Shown: positions 24,697 through 33,806, numbered from the stretch's first letter. The stretch is DNA of 44,139 nucleotides from Chloroflexota bacterium (GCA_029265085.1 JAJUJY010000019.1:1-44139), one strand, 5' to 3'. The notes: generated from the letters alone by a model not told the origin. Numbers and translations: made by a program.

Positions 24697-27024
24697 TTAC
24701 CAGTTTCCATCTTGCGGACAAAGCGGCCGCCAGCGCTCGCTGTACCAGTAGGTAAAACGCGGTGAGGTCTTGGGCGTATCACTGACCACACAGCGCTTTT
24801 TCCCCAGGTTATCCAGCAGTGCTTCCACCCCTTCACGCAAACCGGGCTCCATCCAGGGCTGGACGATAACCAGCGTATTCTCGTTCATTGCCAGCGAAAG
24901 CATATCCACCGTTAATTCCGGTTGGGCAACCGCAGTCCGCACCAACTGCGCCTGAGACTGCGGCAGTCCATACACATCCCGCAATTCGCGAAAGCCGTCA
25001 ATCCCCCAGTTGTCTTGGGTGATAAACAAAAAAGTTTTCACCGAATCACCATAAACAGTCTGGTTGCGCTGCATCAGGCGCAGGAACAAAACCTCCAAGC
25101 TGGGAGTGCCTTCCGTGCGGGTGCGCGAAAGGCCGTATGCCATATACACATTCAGCAGCAAAGCCGCCAACAACAACAATCCAGGCAGCCCCAACGACAA
25201 CCCCCGCAGCAGCTGTTTGGTCTGCCGCTCTCCCCAAGGCCGGACCTGCTCTCCCAGCCAGGCCAATCCTACCCCGGCCAGCCCGCAGAACCAGGGCAGC
25301 AGCAGGAACATGCGCGTGGTGGATGGGGTGGCGCGGTCGTGCGATGCGCCCACCGCAAAAAGCATAAAGGCAAAGCTGAGCAGCCAAAAACCGGCAAAAC
25401 GTTCGCGGCGCAAACGGCCAAACATCCAGCCCAATCCCACCGGCAGCAGCGCAGCTGTTAGCGGGTCCACAAAAGATGAAACCACAAAATGGGTTTCCGT
25501 CACTGTATATAAATAGGAAAACAGCGCATACAGCAGATTGGTTGGCAGCAGCACTTCCAGTTCAATCTGGTGTATCGAAGTGGATGGATTCAAAAAGGTG
25601 CCGGGCATCTTAGCAGCCCAGTACTCCGGCTGAAACAAAATGGGAGCAAAAAGTATTACAAAAGCATTGACGGCGGCCAAATACCGTCCACAAACCCGGC
25701 GCGAGGTTGGCGGGTCATAAAACAACACCAGCAGCAACGGTAGGGGCAAGGCATATAAAGCCGCCGGATACACATATAAACACAGTCCCATCGCCGCACC
25801 CATCCCGGCATAGGCCAGACGGCTGCGCCGTGAAACCGCCTCTCCTGCCGCCCAGAGCAGCACTCCCAGGGCAAACAGAGCCTGCAAATTGTTATACCCG
25901 ATCTTGCCAAAAGTCAGCAGATAATGCGAACAGCCCAACAGGGCGGTTGTTAAAAGGGCAGCCCGGCGGGACAAAAACCGTTGAAAAAAACCGTAGAAGA
26001 AAAACAAACTCACTGCGGCCAGATAGATACTGCTGAACCGCCAGCCAAAATTATCCACCCCCAGCAGCTTCATTGAGGCAGCTTGAATCAACGAAGACAA
26101 AAACGGGTGGCTGCGGTACACCAGCAAACCGTTAAACATGCGCTCCAACATCTGCCAGAAAGTCTGGTTGTTCAATAAAAACCGGGCAGTGCTGAAGAAA
26201 CTGTATTCATCGCCAATCACTGAGAAGCGCCACAACCCAATCTGGGTTGTCATGAGCACCAATGCGGCTGAAACGATCCAGTAAACCGGCGGCACTGTTC
26301 TTGAGAACAACAAATAGACAAAAACTACCAGCAGAGCCAGCCCACTTAACCAGGCTGACTGGCCGGGCGAAGCGAGATCGCGCAGGAAAAAGATCAAGAA
26401 AAGTTGTCCAAATGCAAGCGGCAGCAGTCTTTTCACCCCGGACTGGAACTGTTCGCGCAGAGAAAAATACGGTCGTTCCATCAGCCAGCGGCTGATGAAA
26501 TAACAAAGCAAAGCCAGGGCAATTTCAAAACCGGGAATCCGTTTTGCGCCAATGCCAACCCCAACGCTTGCCAGCAAGATCAGCCCGGAAATCAGTCCAA
26601 AACGGGCTGCCCAGCGCACCTGCCAGGCCGGTAATTCTTCTGTCAGGGCTGCATCTGCGGAAGCCGCTTGCGTTTGCACAGGCGTTTGCCGCCGCACCGC
26701 CCAGGCTGCCAGAATAATCAAACCAACCCAGGCAGGGATGATCCAGAAGAAATAGGAAGGCAAATAGGTTTTACACAAAAATTCAGACCGGCACCACAGC
26801 ACTCGCACGCTGTCGCGGATCCAGGGCATGCGCAGCCAGCGTTCCATCACAACCAGAGCAGGCGGGAAAACGGCCAGACCAATCCCCGCAATCCACAATC
26901 CGAGTTGTGCGGCGCGGTGCAGAAGTTTGTTGTTATGGAAGGCATTACGGAAGGAATTGAAGCGGCTCAATAAACCGGATGACTGCATACAGCCGTCCCA
27001 AATGATGGAATATGAATCAATCAT
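24697..27024 (-). CDS. Polytopic membrane glycosyltransferase, GT39/PMT-like
   Basis: A 775-residue membrane protein with about twelve or more hydrophobic segments spread over residues 30-620 and a soluble C-terminal domain of about 150 residues. An acidic pair in SVIGDEYSFFSTARFLLNN, at about residue 270 in an extracytoplasmic loop, resembles the Asp-Glu motif of lipid-phosphate-sugar dependent glycosyltransferases (GT39/PMT, ArnT). Such enzymes move a sugar from a polyprenyl carrier to a protein or lipid outside the membrane. The sugar and acceptor are unknown. The start is uncertain: the ATG at 27024 has only AAGG close by, and another ATG lies 12 codons further in. It is transcribed away from the PLP enzyme gene. 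Confidence 0.75.
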   Translation of the reverse strand: MIDSYSIIWDGCMQSSGLLSRFNSFRNAFHNNKLLHRAAQLGLWIAGIGLAVFPPALVVMERWLRMPWIRDSVRVLWCRSEFLCKTYLPSYFFWIIPAWVGLIILAAWAVRRQTPVQTQAASADAALTEELPAWQVRWAARFGLISGLILLASVGVGIGAKRIPGFEIALALLCYFISRWLMERPYFSLREQFQSGVKRLLPLAFGQLFLIFFLRDLASPGQSAWLSGLALLVVFVYLLFSRTVPPVYWIVSAALVLMTTQIGLWRFSVIGDEYSFFSTARFLLNNQTFWQMLERMFNGLLVYRSHPFLSSLIQAASMKLLGVDNFGWRFSSIYLAAVSLFFFYGFFQRFLSRRAALLTTALLGCSHYLLTFGKIGYNNLQALFALGVLLWAAGEAVSRRSRLAYAGMGAAMGLCLYVYPAALYALPLPLLLVLFYDPPTSRRVCGRYLAAVNAFVILFAPILFQPEYWAAKMPGTFLNPSTSIHQIELEVLLPTNLLYALFSYLYTVTETHFVVSSFVDPLTAALLPVGLGWMFGRLRRERFAGFWLLSFAFMLFAVGASHDRATPSTTRMFLLLPWFCGLAGVGLAWLGEQVRPWGERQTKQLLRGLSLGLPGLLLLAALLLNVYMAYGLSRTRTEGTPSLEVLFLRLMQRNQTVYGDSVKTFLFITQDNWGIDGFRELRDVYGLPQSQAQLVRTAVAQPELTVDMLSLAMNENTLVIVQPWMEPGLREGVEALLDNLGKKRCVVSDTPKTSPRFTYWYSERWRPLCPQDGNW

Positions 27025-27153
27025 ACCTTGAATTCTGAGAAGGATGAATAAATCTCTGTCATCGAATTGGATAATGTTCCTGTTCTGAGGTGATATTCTT
27101 CCGATTCATTGATCCCAGAGCGAAAAATCTACAACGCTGGAAAAATTGAAAGA

Positions 27154-27159
27154 TATAAT
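27154..27159 (+). promoter_or_regulatory. Candidate -10 box of the PLP enzyme gene
   Basis: A perfect TATAAT lies 30 bases before the ATG. No convincing -35 is visible at the right distance. Confidence 0.35.
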
Positions 27160-27188
27160 TATCAGACAATTCAATTCAGGAGTAACGA

Positions 27189-28427
27189 ATGGGCAATTTT
27201 GATCCGAAACAAGGACTGAGCACACTGGTTAACCATGTTGGTGAAGGCCATAATCCACTGCACGCGCACGTCACCCCTATTTTCCAGACCTCTACCTTTA
27301 GTTTTCCGGATGTGGCGACCGGCGCTTCAATCTTTAAAGGCGAAGTCCCCGGGTACGTCTATACCCGCATGAAGAATCCCAACCAGGTTCAGCTTGCCGC
27401 CAAATATGCGGCACTGGAAGGGTTGGATCTGCTGCGCGCTGAACCACAGCGTCCGGCGGAAGAGATCGTTGGCGGGTTTGTGTTCGCTTCCGGTATGTCG
27501 GCCATCTCCGCCGCCATCCTGGCGCGGGTCAAGACAGGCCAGTGGATCATCGCCCAGGAAGCGCTCTATGGAGCCACTTTCTCCTTCTTACACGATGTTG
27601 CCCCCCGTTTTGGCATCCAGGTAGCCTGGGTAAGCGATGTTTCCCCGGCTGGTTGGGAAGCCGCCTTTGCCGCCCACCCCGATGCCGTGTTAGCCTACGC
27701 CGAAACTCCCGCCAATCCCACCATGGCCATTGTGGACCTGGTCGCCCTGGTGGAACTGGCGCACCGTCACCAGGCCTGGGTCATGGTAGATAACACCTTT
27801 GCCTCACCGTACGGCCAACGCCCGCTCAGCCTGGGTGCAGATGCGGTGGTCCATTCAACTACCAAATACCTTTCCGGCCACGGTACCATCGTCGGCGGGG
27901 CAGTCATCAGCCGCCACGTCAAATGGGTCAACACCGAATTGTACGCCATGCTCAAGATGATCGGCGGTGCGACTTCGCCCTTTGATGCCTGGCTGGCCAA
28001 CCTGGGCTTAAAAACTTTTGAGCTGCGCATGCAGCGCCACTGTGAAAACGCCATGCAGGTCGCTCGCTACCTGGAAGCTCATCCCAAAGTGGAGCATGTT
28101 TACTTCCCCGGATTGGAATCACACCCCGACCATGAACTGGCCAAACGACAAATGTTCTGCTTCGGCGGCATGATTGCCTTTGAATTAAAAGGCGGCATGG
28201 CGGCGGGTGAGGCCCTGATGAATAATGTCCGCTTGATGACCCTGGCTGTCAGCCTGGGCAATGTGGATACGCTCATCCAGCACCCAGCCAGCATGACTCA
28301 CGCCTCAGTTCCGCGAGAAGAACGACTGCGTGTCGGCATCACCGATGGGTTGGTACGCCTCTCGGTCGGTATTGAAAACGTGGATGATATTATTGCCGAC
28401 CTGGACCAGGCCCTGCAGCACGCATAA
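27189..28427 (+). CDS. Cys/Met-metabolism PLP-dependent enzyme (cystathionine gamma-synthase/gamma-lyase family)
   Basis: A 412-residue fold-type I PLP enzyme. The cofactor lysine is Lys226 in HSTTKYLSGH; other family features are YVYTRMKNPNQVQL, the PLP-ring region FASGMSAISAA, AETPANPTM, VDNTFASPY, and the C-terminal VSLGNVDTLIQHPASMTH. Members include cystathionine gamma-synthase, O-acetylhomoserine sulfhydrylase and methionine or cystathionine lyases, which sequence alone does not separate. The single gene has no methionine-biosynthesis neighbours, so the role (synthesis or breakdown of sulfur amino acids) stays open. AGGAG precedes the ATG at good spacing; a strong terminator follows. 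Confidence 0.88.
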   Translation: MGNFDPKQGLSTLVNHVGEGHNPLHAHVTPIFQTSTFSFPDVATGASIFKGEVPGYVYTRMKNPNQVQLAAKYAALEGLDLLRAEPQRPAEEIVGGFVFASGMSAISAAILARVKTGQWIIAQEALYGATFSFLHDVAPRFGIQVAWVSDVSPAGWEAAFAAHPDAVLAYAETPANPTMAIVDLVALVELAHRHQAWVMVDNTFASPYGQRPLSLGADAVVHSTTKYLSGHGTIVGGAVISRHVKWVNTELYAMLKMIGGATSPFDAWLANLGLKTFELRMQRHCENAMQVARYLEAHPKVEHVYFPGLESHPDHELAKRQMFCFGGMIAFELKGGMAAGEALMNNVRLMTLAVSLGNVDTLIQHPASMTHASVPREERLRVGITDGLVRLSVGIENVDDIIADLDQALQHA

Positions 28428-28449
28428 AACCATATTGCCGAAAAATTTT

Positions 28450-28475
28450 ACCGCCCCCGAAACACCGGGGGCGGT
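28450..28475 (+). terminator. Terminator of the PLP enzyme gene
   Basis: A 10-bp GC-rich stem (ACCGCCCCCG/CGGGGGCGGT) with a 6-base loop, followed by TTGCTTGTTTT. Confidence 0.85.
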
Positions 28476-28527
28476 TTGCTTGTTTTAAGGATTAAAGCCG
28501 TAACGTGCCTTGCAAAAATCGCGGCGG

Positions 28528-29370
28528 TTAATACTCAGAAACGGGCTGTACCGCCGATTTGGGATAGATTTGCCCAGGTACAGGCGGCATGGAGTTGTAC
28601 ACCCAGTTGACCTTTAAACTGCCGACCTGCATCCCTCCGCGGCGTTCCAGGCCGGTGTAGGTACCCCGCACCAGCACATCTTCCATGCTCAACGCCATCC
28701 CCAGCATGGCCATCTCGCAGCCAGCCGGAATCGCCCGGATTTCATCGCCAAATACGCTCGTTGAAAACAAGATTTCACCGGTATTGGCTGCCTGAGCCTG
28801 GATGACCGGCAAAATCACCGGGTAGCCGTCCCGGTCAATATAGGAGAGGAATTTCAGGTTATCCAATTTGCGCAAAAAGGCCAGCGACCAGGGATTCAGC
28901 GCATCATGCTGGGCTTTGCCCGGTGCGGTCATGCGCGCCAGGCTGGTTTTAATCGCCGCGAAGACAATCCGGTTCATTGGCAGGGGCGCTTTACCGCTGT
29001 GCTTGATCAGGTCCATGTAATGCACGGTATGAATGCCAAAATAGGCATTGTAACGAAACATGGGAATGTTGTTATACCAGTCAAAATCTGAGCCGCTTTT
29101 CAGCGCATAAGACCATTTGGCTTTGCCGCGCCAGACTTCTTTATCCAGCGACATGATTAAGAAACCCGTTCTGGGGTTTTTCAGAACATGCTTTTTGCTC
29201 ATCCCCTCAGTGAACTGGCCCCAAATCACCGTATTCGGAGAACCCGCTTTCAGGCTGGTGATCAGCGTCAAATGGGGCAGGCCGTTTTCATTAATTGTCG
29301 CCAACAGGCCAATTTTCATGGCTGGCTCGAAACTTTGCATATCTTGTTCAGAAAATGTCGTATGTTGCAT
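28528..29370 (-). CDS. PNPOx-like split-barrel flavin protein, unknown substrate
   Basis: A 280-residue protein with two split-barrel regions related to pyridoxamine-phosphate oxidase and FMN-binding proteins. The first (about 10-150) has LLATINENGLPHLTLITSLK and NPRTGFLIMSLDKEVWRGKA, typical of flavin-nucleotide binding. The second begins near KFLSYIDRDGYPVILPVIQ. No signal or membrane segment. It probably binds FMN (or F420) and acts in redox chemistry or cofactor storage. It is the last gene of the glycyl radical operon, 8 bases after the activase stop, with GAGG before the ATG. Its conserved place here suggests it supports the glycyl radical reaction or the next step, but this is inference. 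Confidence 0.75.
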   Translation of the reverse strand: MQHTTFSEQDMQSFEPAMKIGLLATINENGLPHLTLITSLKAGSPNTVIWGQFTEGMSKKHVLKNPRTGFLIMSLDKEVWRGKAKWSYALKSGSDFDWYNNIPMFRYNAYFGIHTVHYMDLIKHSGKAPLPMNRIVFAAIKTSLARMTAPGKAQHDALNPWSLAFLRKLDNLKFLSYIDRDGYPVILPVIQAQAANTGEILFSTSVFGDEIRAIPAGCEMAMLGMALSMEDVLVRGTYTGLERRGGMQVGSLKVNWVYNSMPPVPGQIYPKSAVQPVSEY

Positions 29371-29378
29371 GGTTTGCC

Positions 29379-30401
29379 TCAAATGGGTCTGGCTTCTTCA
29401 ACACGAGCAGCGCCGGTAACGGAGACCCGCTGGGGATCTATGCCAGATTGCCTGGCAAAAAATTCTAAGCGATCCAGGTCAGCGCGTGAATACAACGGTG
29501 TTTCTTGATAATACCAAATTAACCCCAAACGGTGGTATTTGTCGCGGCACAAATTATTAAAAGCGCACAATTCCCAACGCTCCAGCCCATCTGCCAGCGA
29601 TGCGGACAGTATTTCGCCGATGGCCTGGATATTTTCCGGGCTGTCTGTGCTGCCAGGAATGAGCGGCGTGCGTACCCACAGGCGCAGCCGACCGGCAGAT
29701 TGGCGCACCTGTTCGCCCAGCCAGCGCAGGTTTTCCAGGATGAGGGTGTTCTCCTGGCCGGTGTACTGGCGGTGCAGGTGGTTATCTGCCAGCTTCACAT
29801 CCAGCAAAACCAGGTCGGTTAACGGCAGCAGGCGCTCCAGGGTGCCGTGCGCGCACAACCCGCAGGTATCCAACGCGGTATGAATTCCGGCCGCCTTCAG
29901 TTCGCGCAGCAGTGCCTCGGCAAAGCCGGGCTGCAAGGTCGGTTCGCCGCCGGAGAGAGTCACACCGCCGCCGGATTTCTCAAAATAGACCCGGTCTTTC
30001 AGCAGTTCCGCGGCCAGAGCCTGTGCGCTGATTTCCTGGCCCAACTGCTCCAGTGCATTGGCCGGACAGGCCTGCGCACAGGTGCCGCAGCCCGTGCAAA
30101 TTTCACGGTCAATCACCAGGCCCTGCGGCTGGCGGGATAAGCCGTGGTTGGGACAGGCCTCAATGCAGCTTCCACAGCCAATGCAGCGGTTCTCGAACCA
30201 CTGCACCTGGGCATGCGGCGAGATGCTCTCCGGGTTATGGCACCAGGAACAGCGCAGCGGGCAGCCCTTAAAAAAGACGGTGGTGCGAATGCCGGGGCCG
30301 TCCTCGGTGGAAAGGCGCTGCAAATGGAGAATACGTCCCTGAACGACTGGGGAGGCGGGGTGGTGAAGGGTGGTCATGGATGGGGTAATGGTCGCCATCA
30401 T
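29379..30401 (-). CDS. Glycyl radical enzyme activase (radical SAM)
   Basis: About 340 residues. It uses S-adenosylmethionine and an iron-sulfur cluster to put the radical on the neighbouring glycyl radical enzyme. The cluster motif is GCPLRCSWCHNPE (C-x3-C-x2-C), after TEDGPGIRTTVFFKGC. Two further 4Fe-4S ferredoxin motifs follow, CIGCGSCIEACP and CTGCGTCAQACP, which place it with the longer activases of the dehydratase and decarboxylase group rather than the short PflA type. The SAM-binding GGEPTLQ and VLLDVKLAD segments are present. The start is uncertain: in-frame GTG (30410), ATG (30401) and ATG (30398) lie close to the stop of the radical enzyme gene, without a strong ribosome binding site. 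Confidence 0.92.
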   Translation of the reverse strand: MMATITPSMTTLHHPASPVVQGRILHLQRLSTEDGPGIRTTVFFKGCPLRCSWCHNPESISPHAQVQWFENRCIGCGSCIEACPNHGLSRQPQGLVIDREICTGCGTCAQACPANALEQLGQEISAQALAAELLKDRVYFEKSGGGVTLSGGEPTLQPGFAEALLRELKAAGIHTALDTCGLCAHGTLERLLPLTDLVLLDVKLADNHLHRQYTGQENTLILENLRWLGEQVRQSAGRLRLWVRTPLIPGSTDSPENIQAIGEILSASLADGLERWELCAFNNLCRDKYHRLGLIWYYQETPLYSRADLDRLEFFARQSGIDPQRVSVTGAARVEEARPI

Positions 30402-30403
30402 AC

Positions 30404-32923
30404 TTAGCACATATTGTGACTTTCGCGAGCGATAATCTCATCCTGCAGTTCTTTGCCGATGGTGGTGAAATAGGCGTTATAGCCCGTCACCCGCACCAAC
30501 AGGTGGCGGTAGTTTTCCGGGTGCTTTTGGGCATCGCGCAGCAAATCCGCATTAAGCATGTTAATCTGCAGGGCTGTACCGCCGTTCTCGATGTAACTTT
30601 GCAAAAAGGCCTTGAACTTTTCTTTGTGCTCCGGATCGCGCAGAATGGAAGGATTAAATGTAATCGTATGGCTGCCGCCGTTAGGCAGCAGGTTGAAATA
30701 TTCACCCCAATCGCCTTGCCCATCCATGGCTTTGCCGCCTAAGACCTTACCAACCGAGTTGGCGTTGGCCGTTGGTCCGAGGGTATCTGCGCCATTGGAA
30801 GGACAGAGCGCATTGGAAAGGAATTTGCCCTTGGTACGCCCATCCGGGCTGGCAGGCAGGATGTCGGAGTAAGCAATCCAGTAATTCCAGCTCAACATAC
30901 CGGGGCGGCACTGCCGCCGGGTGGATTGGGTCTGATGCTTCCAGCATTCCTCCGTCCACAGTTCCATCACCTTTAAGGCCAGCGCATCCGCCTGGTCATC
31001 GTCGCGGCCGTATTTGGGCGCTTTATTGAGTGCGCGCGCCTGCAGCACCTCATGACCTTGCCAGTTATCCCGCAGCGCCTGCACCAGCTGCGGCAGGCTG
31101 CAAACCTTCTGGTCATATACCAGGTACTTGACCGCCAGCAGCGAATCCACCGCGGTGGCATAGGTCACGCCCTCGATGGTGGTAAAGTTTAGCTGCGCGC
31201 CGCCCTGGGTAATATCCAGGCCGCTTTCGGCGCAGCCGCGCACCAGGCAGGAAAGATACGGAGTGGGGTGGAAAAGGGCGCGCACGCGCTCCGATTTTTC
31301 ATACACCTCAACGATCTTACGCACAATAAAGCGCGTCTGCGCGGTATAGGCCTCCCAAAACTGCTCCCAGGTCTGCAAAGCCGCCGGATCACCAGTCTCA
31401 GGCCCCCAGCGCTGCGGATTTTCCGTCTTCCCGGTCATCGGATCGGTATATGGGATCAAGTCATATCCGTTGGTCAATGCCAGCTCAACCGCTTTATACA
31501 GATTAAGGTTAAGATCCACCGTACCGGAGCGGTCATTGCCAACCATCGTGTTTTCCAGGCAGCCAACCGGGGCATATTCAAAAACTGTGTGCTCATTGAT
31601 CAGGTGTTCCACACCTGCTTTTTTGGCTTCCAGCATCATTCCGGCCATCGAGCGTTCATCAAAATTGAGCAGGAACGGCGCCCCCTGGCTCTCTGCCACC
31701 ATTTCAACCACAAGATCGAGCAGTTTTTCCGGCGAACCGCGGTGCAGGCGTACATTCGGCTTGGGTTCCAGGATTGGCGACATTTCATCAATCACTTCCA
31801 GCATGATGTAGGTCAGATCATTGGTCATATCTTTCCCGCCCGCGCCTATACCGGAGAGGGTAATCAACTGGCCGTACCCGGCCGTGATGCCCTGGTTGCC
31901 GCCCGTGCGGATCATGGCATCGTACGCTGTATTGCAATGCACCCAAAAGCACTTGAGGATTTCTTTGCCAAATTCAGGGTCCATTCCGGCCTGTATCGAC
32001 CGTTCCCAGGCTGGCAGCAGGTACTGGTCAATGCGCCCAAAAGAAACCCCCGGGCCGGGATAACTCTCATCCGACATGACCAGCATATGGGTTAACCAGA
32101 GCGATAATACAGCCTCCCAGAAGGTTTGCGGCGGTTCCCAGGGGACGCGGTTGAGCATTCCGGCCATTGCTTCCAGCTCCGCTTTGCGCGCCGGGTCACT
32201 TTCGGCGGCGGCCAGGCGGCTGCATTCTTTGGCATATTCGGTAGCCAGCTCACGCGGCAGCTGTGCAGCGGTGCGCATGGCGCGCAGCTGCGCTCCTTTG
32301 GGGCCGTTCTGCTCGGCTGGGGTCAATTTTTGATAGGCCGCACTGATTTCAGCGTCAATTCCTCGCCAGCCTTTCTCGATCACTGTGCCGTAATCCGGGA
32401 TCAGGTGGCCGCTGGTAGCTCCCGCATTGCCAAAGCCGTGATTATGCAGCCAGAGAATGGCATCCCGGCTGCCCTCTGCCCCGTACACAAATTTTTCACG
32501 CTCTTTATATTCTTTTTCATTCAGGCAGGCCGAAAGCATGACATTAAATCGCGCCCCGGCAATTAAATCACCCGGCAAAATCTCCTTCGGCAGGTATTTG
32601 ACCATCACCTCTTTGGTGAACCAGGCTTTGCGCTCCGGTAAACTCCAGTTCCAAAAATCGCGATCCAGTTTGACCGGCTGCGCCGTTTGCCGGAAAGAAG
32701 AACGAAAAGTGGTCAGGAAAGCATAGGTTTCCGGGACAATGTAGAAACTCAGCTCGTTATATTGGAAATCCCAAGGCGTACCAGTCGTCCAGGCGGTATA
32801 CTCATTATTCCAGCAGCGCTGCACGCCTTGAAAATAGTAATCGCGCAGCCACTGCACCCGAGGGGAGAGATTCCGGGGGGTTTTAATCGCATATTTGGGT
32901 TGGTCAAGTGTTGGGGTGGTCAT
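30404..32923 (-). CDS. Glycyl radical enzyme of unknown substrate
   Basis: An 839-residue enzyme of the pyruvate formate-lyase superfamily. The C-terminal radical loop is LLVRVTGYNAYF with the radical glycine at 814. The active-site thiyl cysteine is Cys455 in APVGCLENTM, followed by Glu457. The G-C-x-E arrangement, instead of the Cys-Cys of pyruvate formate-lyase, is shared by eliminating and decarboxylating members (glycerol/diol dehydratase, hydroxyproline dehydratase, choline lyase, isethionate lyase, hydroxyphenylacetate decarboxylase). GHLIPDYGTVIEKG and FGRIDQYLLPAW are also superfamily features. No microcompartment genes are nearby, so the enzyme is probably free in the cytoplasm. The ATG overlaps the regulator's TGA (ATGA) and follows AAAGGAG. 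The substrate is not known. Confidence 0.93.
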   Translation of the reverse strand: MTTPTLDQPKYAIKTPRNLSPRVQWLRDYYFQGVQRCWNNEYTAWTTGTPWDFQYNELSFYIVPETYAFLTTFRSSFRQTAQPVKLDRDFWNWSLPERKAWFTKEVMVKYLPKEILPGDLIAGARFNVMLSACLNEKEYKEREKFVYGAEGSRDAILWLHNHGFGNAGATSGHLIPDYGTVIEKGWRGIDAEISAAYQKLTPAEQNGPKGAQLRAMRTAAQLPRELATEYAKECSRLAAAESDPARKAELEAMAGMLNRVPWEPPQTFWEAVLSLWLTHMLVMSDESYPGPGVSFGRIDQYLLPAWERSIQAGMDPEFGKEILKCFWVHCNTAYDAMIRTGGNQGITAGYGQLITLSGIGAGGKDMTNDLTYIMLEVIDEMSPILEPKPNVRLHRGSPEKLLDLVVEMVAESQGAPFLLNFDERSMAGMMLEAKKAGVEHLINEHTVFEYAPVGCLENTMVGNDRSGTVDLNLNLYKAVELALTNGYDLIPYTDPMTGKTENPQRWGPETGDPAALQTWEQFWEAYTAQTRFIVRKIVEVYEKSERVRALFHPTPYLSCLVRGCAESGLDITQGGAQLNFTTIEGVTYATAVDSLLAVKYLVYDQKVCSLPQLVQALRDNWQGHEVLQARALNKAPKYGRDDDQADALALKVMELWTEECWKHQTQSTRRQCRPGMLSWNYWIAYSDILPASPDGRTKGKFLSNALCPSNGADTLGPTANANSVGKVLGGKAMDGQGDWGEYFNLLPNGGSHTITFNPSILRDPEHKEKFKAFLQSYIENGGTALQINMLNADLLRDAQKHPENYRHLLVRVTGYNAYFTTIGKELQDEIIARESHNMC

Positions 32924-33645
32924 ACTGCTCCTTTCAAATATTTTTCGCCGTGGCGTAACATATCGGTCATAATGGCTGCCGCACCCTGGCTGTCTTGCTC
33001 CTGGATGGCTTCAACCAGGTGATGGTGATAATGAAAAACCTGATCCAAAACCGGGCTGTGATAATGCAGGCTAAAAAACCCGCCGGTCAGGTTGGTGTAA
33101 ACCCCTTTGAATGAATTGACAATCAGCGGATAGACCAGGTTACCGGAAGCCAGCGCAACTTGCAGGTGGAAATCGAAATCCAGTTCAATTAAATCGCTCA
33201 GGCTGGGGCGCGGACGGGTCTGCTCGCGTGCCAGGATACCGCGAAAAGCCGCCAGGTGATCCGGACCGCGGTTCAGCGCGGCCAGCCGGGCACTTTCCAC
33301 TTCCAGAATCAGGCGCATATCAATCAGCGACTGGGTGAAAGCCGGGTCAAGCTGGCCGTTGTTATATTCCAGCAGTGAAGCCAGAATGGCCGGAGAACCG
33401 GAGGTGCGGAAATCACTGATATATACCCCGCGGCGCGGCTGGATAGTCACCAGGCCTTTGGCGGCCAGGTCCACCAGGGCTTCATGCAGCACCGGCCGGC
33501 TGACGTTTAATGAAACGGCCAGGTCGCGCTCGGCGGGCAGCCGTTCGCCAATCTGGAACGATCCGGAAAGGATCAGTTCTTCCAGCCTGCGGATACAGGC
33601 CGCTTTTAAACTCTCAAAACGTAAGGGTTCAATTGTTTGGTTCAT
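32920..33645 (-). CDS. GntR-family regulator, FadR subgroup with FCD domain
   Basis: A 241-residue transcription factor. The winged helix-turn-helix (about 5-75) includes GERLPAERDLAVSLNVSRPVLHEALVDL and LVTIQPRRGVYI. The FCD effector domain is all helical, with the usual metal-binding residues in the region LIELDFDFHLQVALASGN and QVFHYHHHLVEAIQEQD. Such domains usually sense an organic acid or sugar acid. It begins the glycyl radical operon and overlaps the enzyme gene by 4 bases, so it probably controls the operon and itself. I choose the ATG at 33645 because the likely transcription start lies near 33691; an earlier GTG at 33690 would leave no leader. Confidence 0.88.
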   Translation of the reverse strand: MNQTIEPLRFESLKAACIRRLEELILSGSFQIGERLPAERDLAVSLNVSRPVLHEALVDLAAKGLVTIQPRRGVYISDFRTSGSPAILASLLEYNNGQLDPAFTQSLIDMRLILEVESARLAALNRGPDHLAAFRGILAREQTRPRPSLSDLIELDFDFHLQVALASGNLVYPLIVNSFKGVYTNLTGGFFSLHYHSPVLDQVFHYHHHLVEAIQEQDSQGAAAIMTDMLRHGEKYLKGAV

Positions 33646-33671
33646 GGGAAAGAATTTGGAGGGAATGTGTC

Positions 33672-33682
33672 TGGTAAAACCA
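33672..33682. promoter_or_regulatory. FadR/GntR-type operator of the glycyl radical operon
   Basis: TGGTAAAACCA fits the FadR-subfamily consensus TnGTnnnACnA exactly and lies within a wider CTGGT...ACCAG inverted repeat. It is about 10 bases downstream of the predicted start of transcription and 27 bases before the regulator's ATG, the place for an autorepressor. Confidence 0.6.
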
Positions 33683-33697
33683 CCAGCCACTAATTAG

Positions 33698-33726
33698 AGT
33701 ATAGCAAGATGGCGCAAGAAATACAA
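33698..33726 (-). promoter_or_regulatory. Promoter of the GntR-glycyl radical operon
   Basis: On the minus strand TTGTAT (33721-33726) and TATACT (33698-33703) are 17 bases apart; transcription would start near 33691. Confidence 0.55.
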
Positions 33727-33769
33727 CTGGCAATCTCGATCTTTACCCGGAAATAGAGAAATATCCGCA

Positions 33770-33806
33770 GGGAAGGGCAAGCCGAATTGAGACTTGCAAC
33801 CTTCCC
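33770..33806. repeat. Interrupted inverted repeat before the small membrane protein
   Basis: GGGAAGG-GCAAG (33770-33781) pairs with CTTGC-aa-CCTTCCC (33793-33806): 12 base pairs with a 2-base bulge and an 11-base loop. No T-tract follows on either strand, so it is more like an operator or RNA structure than a terminator. Confidence 0.45.

Noticed and set aside
30404..32923. Naming the glycyl radical enzyme pyruvate formate-lyase
   Set aside because: The active site has Gly-Cys-x-Glu, not the paired cysteines of pyruvate formate-lyase, and the activase has two extra ferredoxin motifs.
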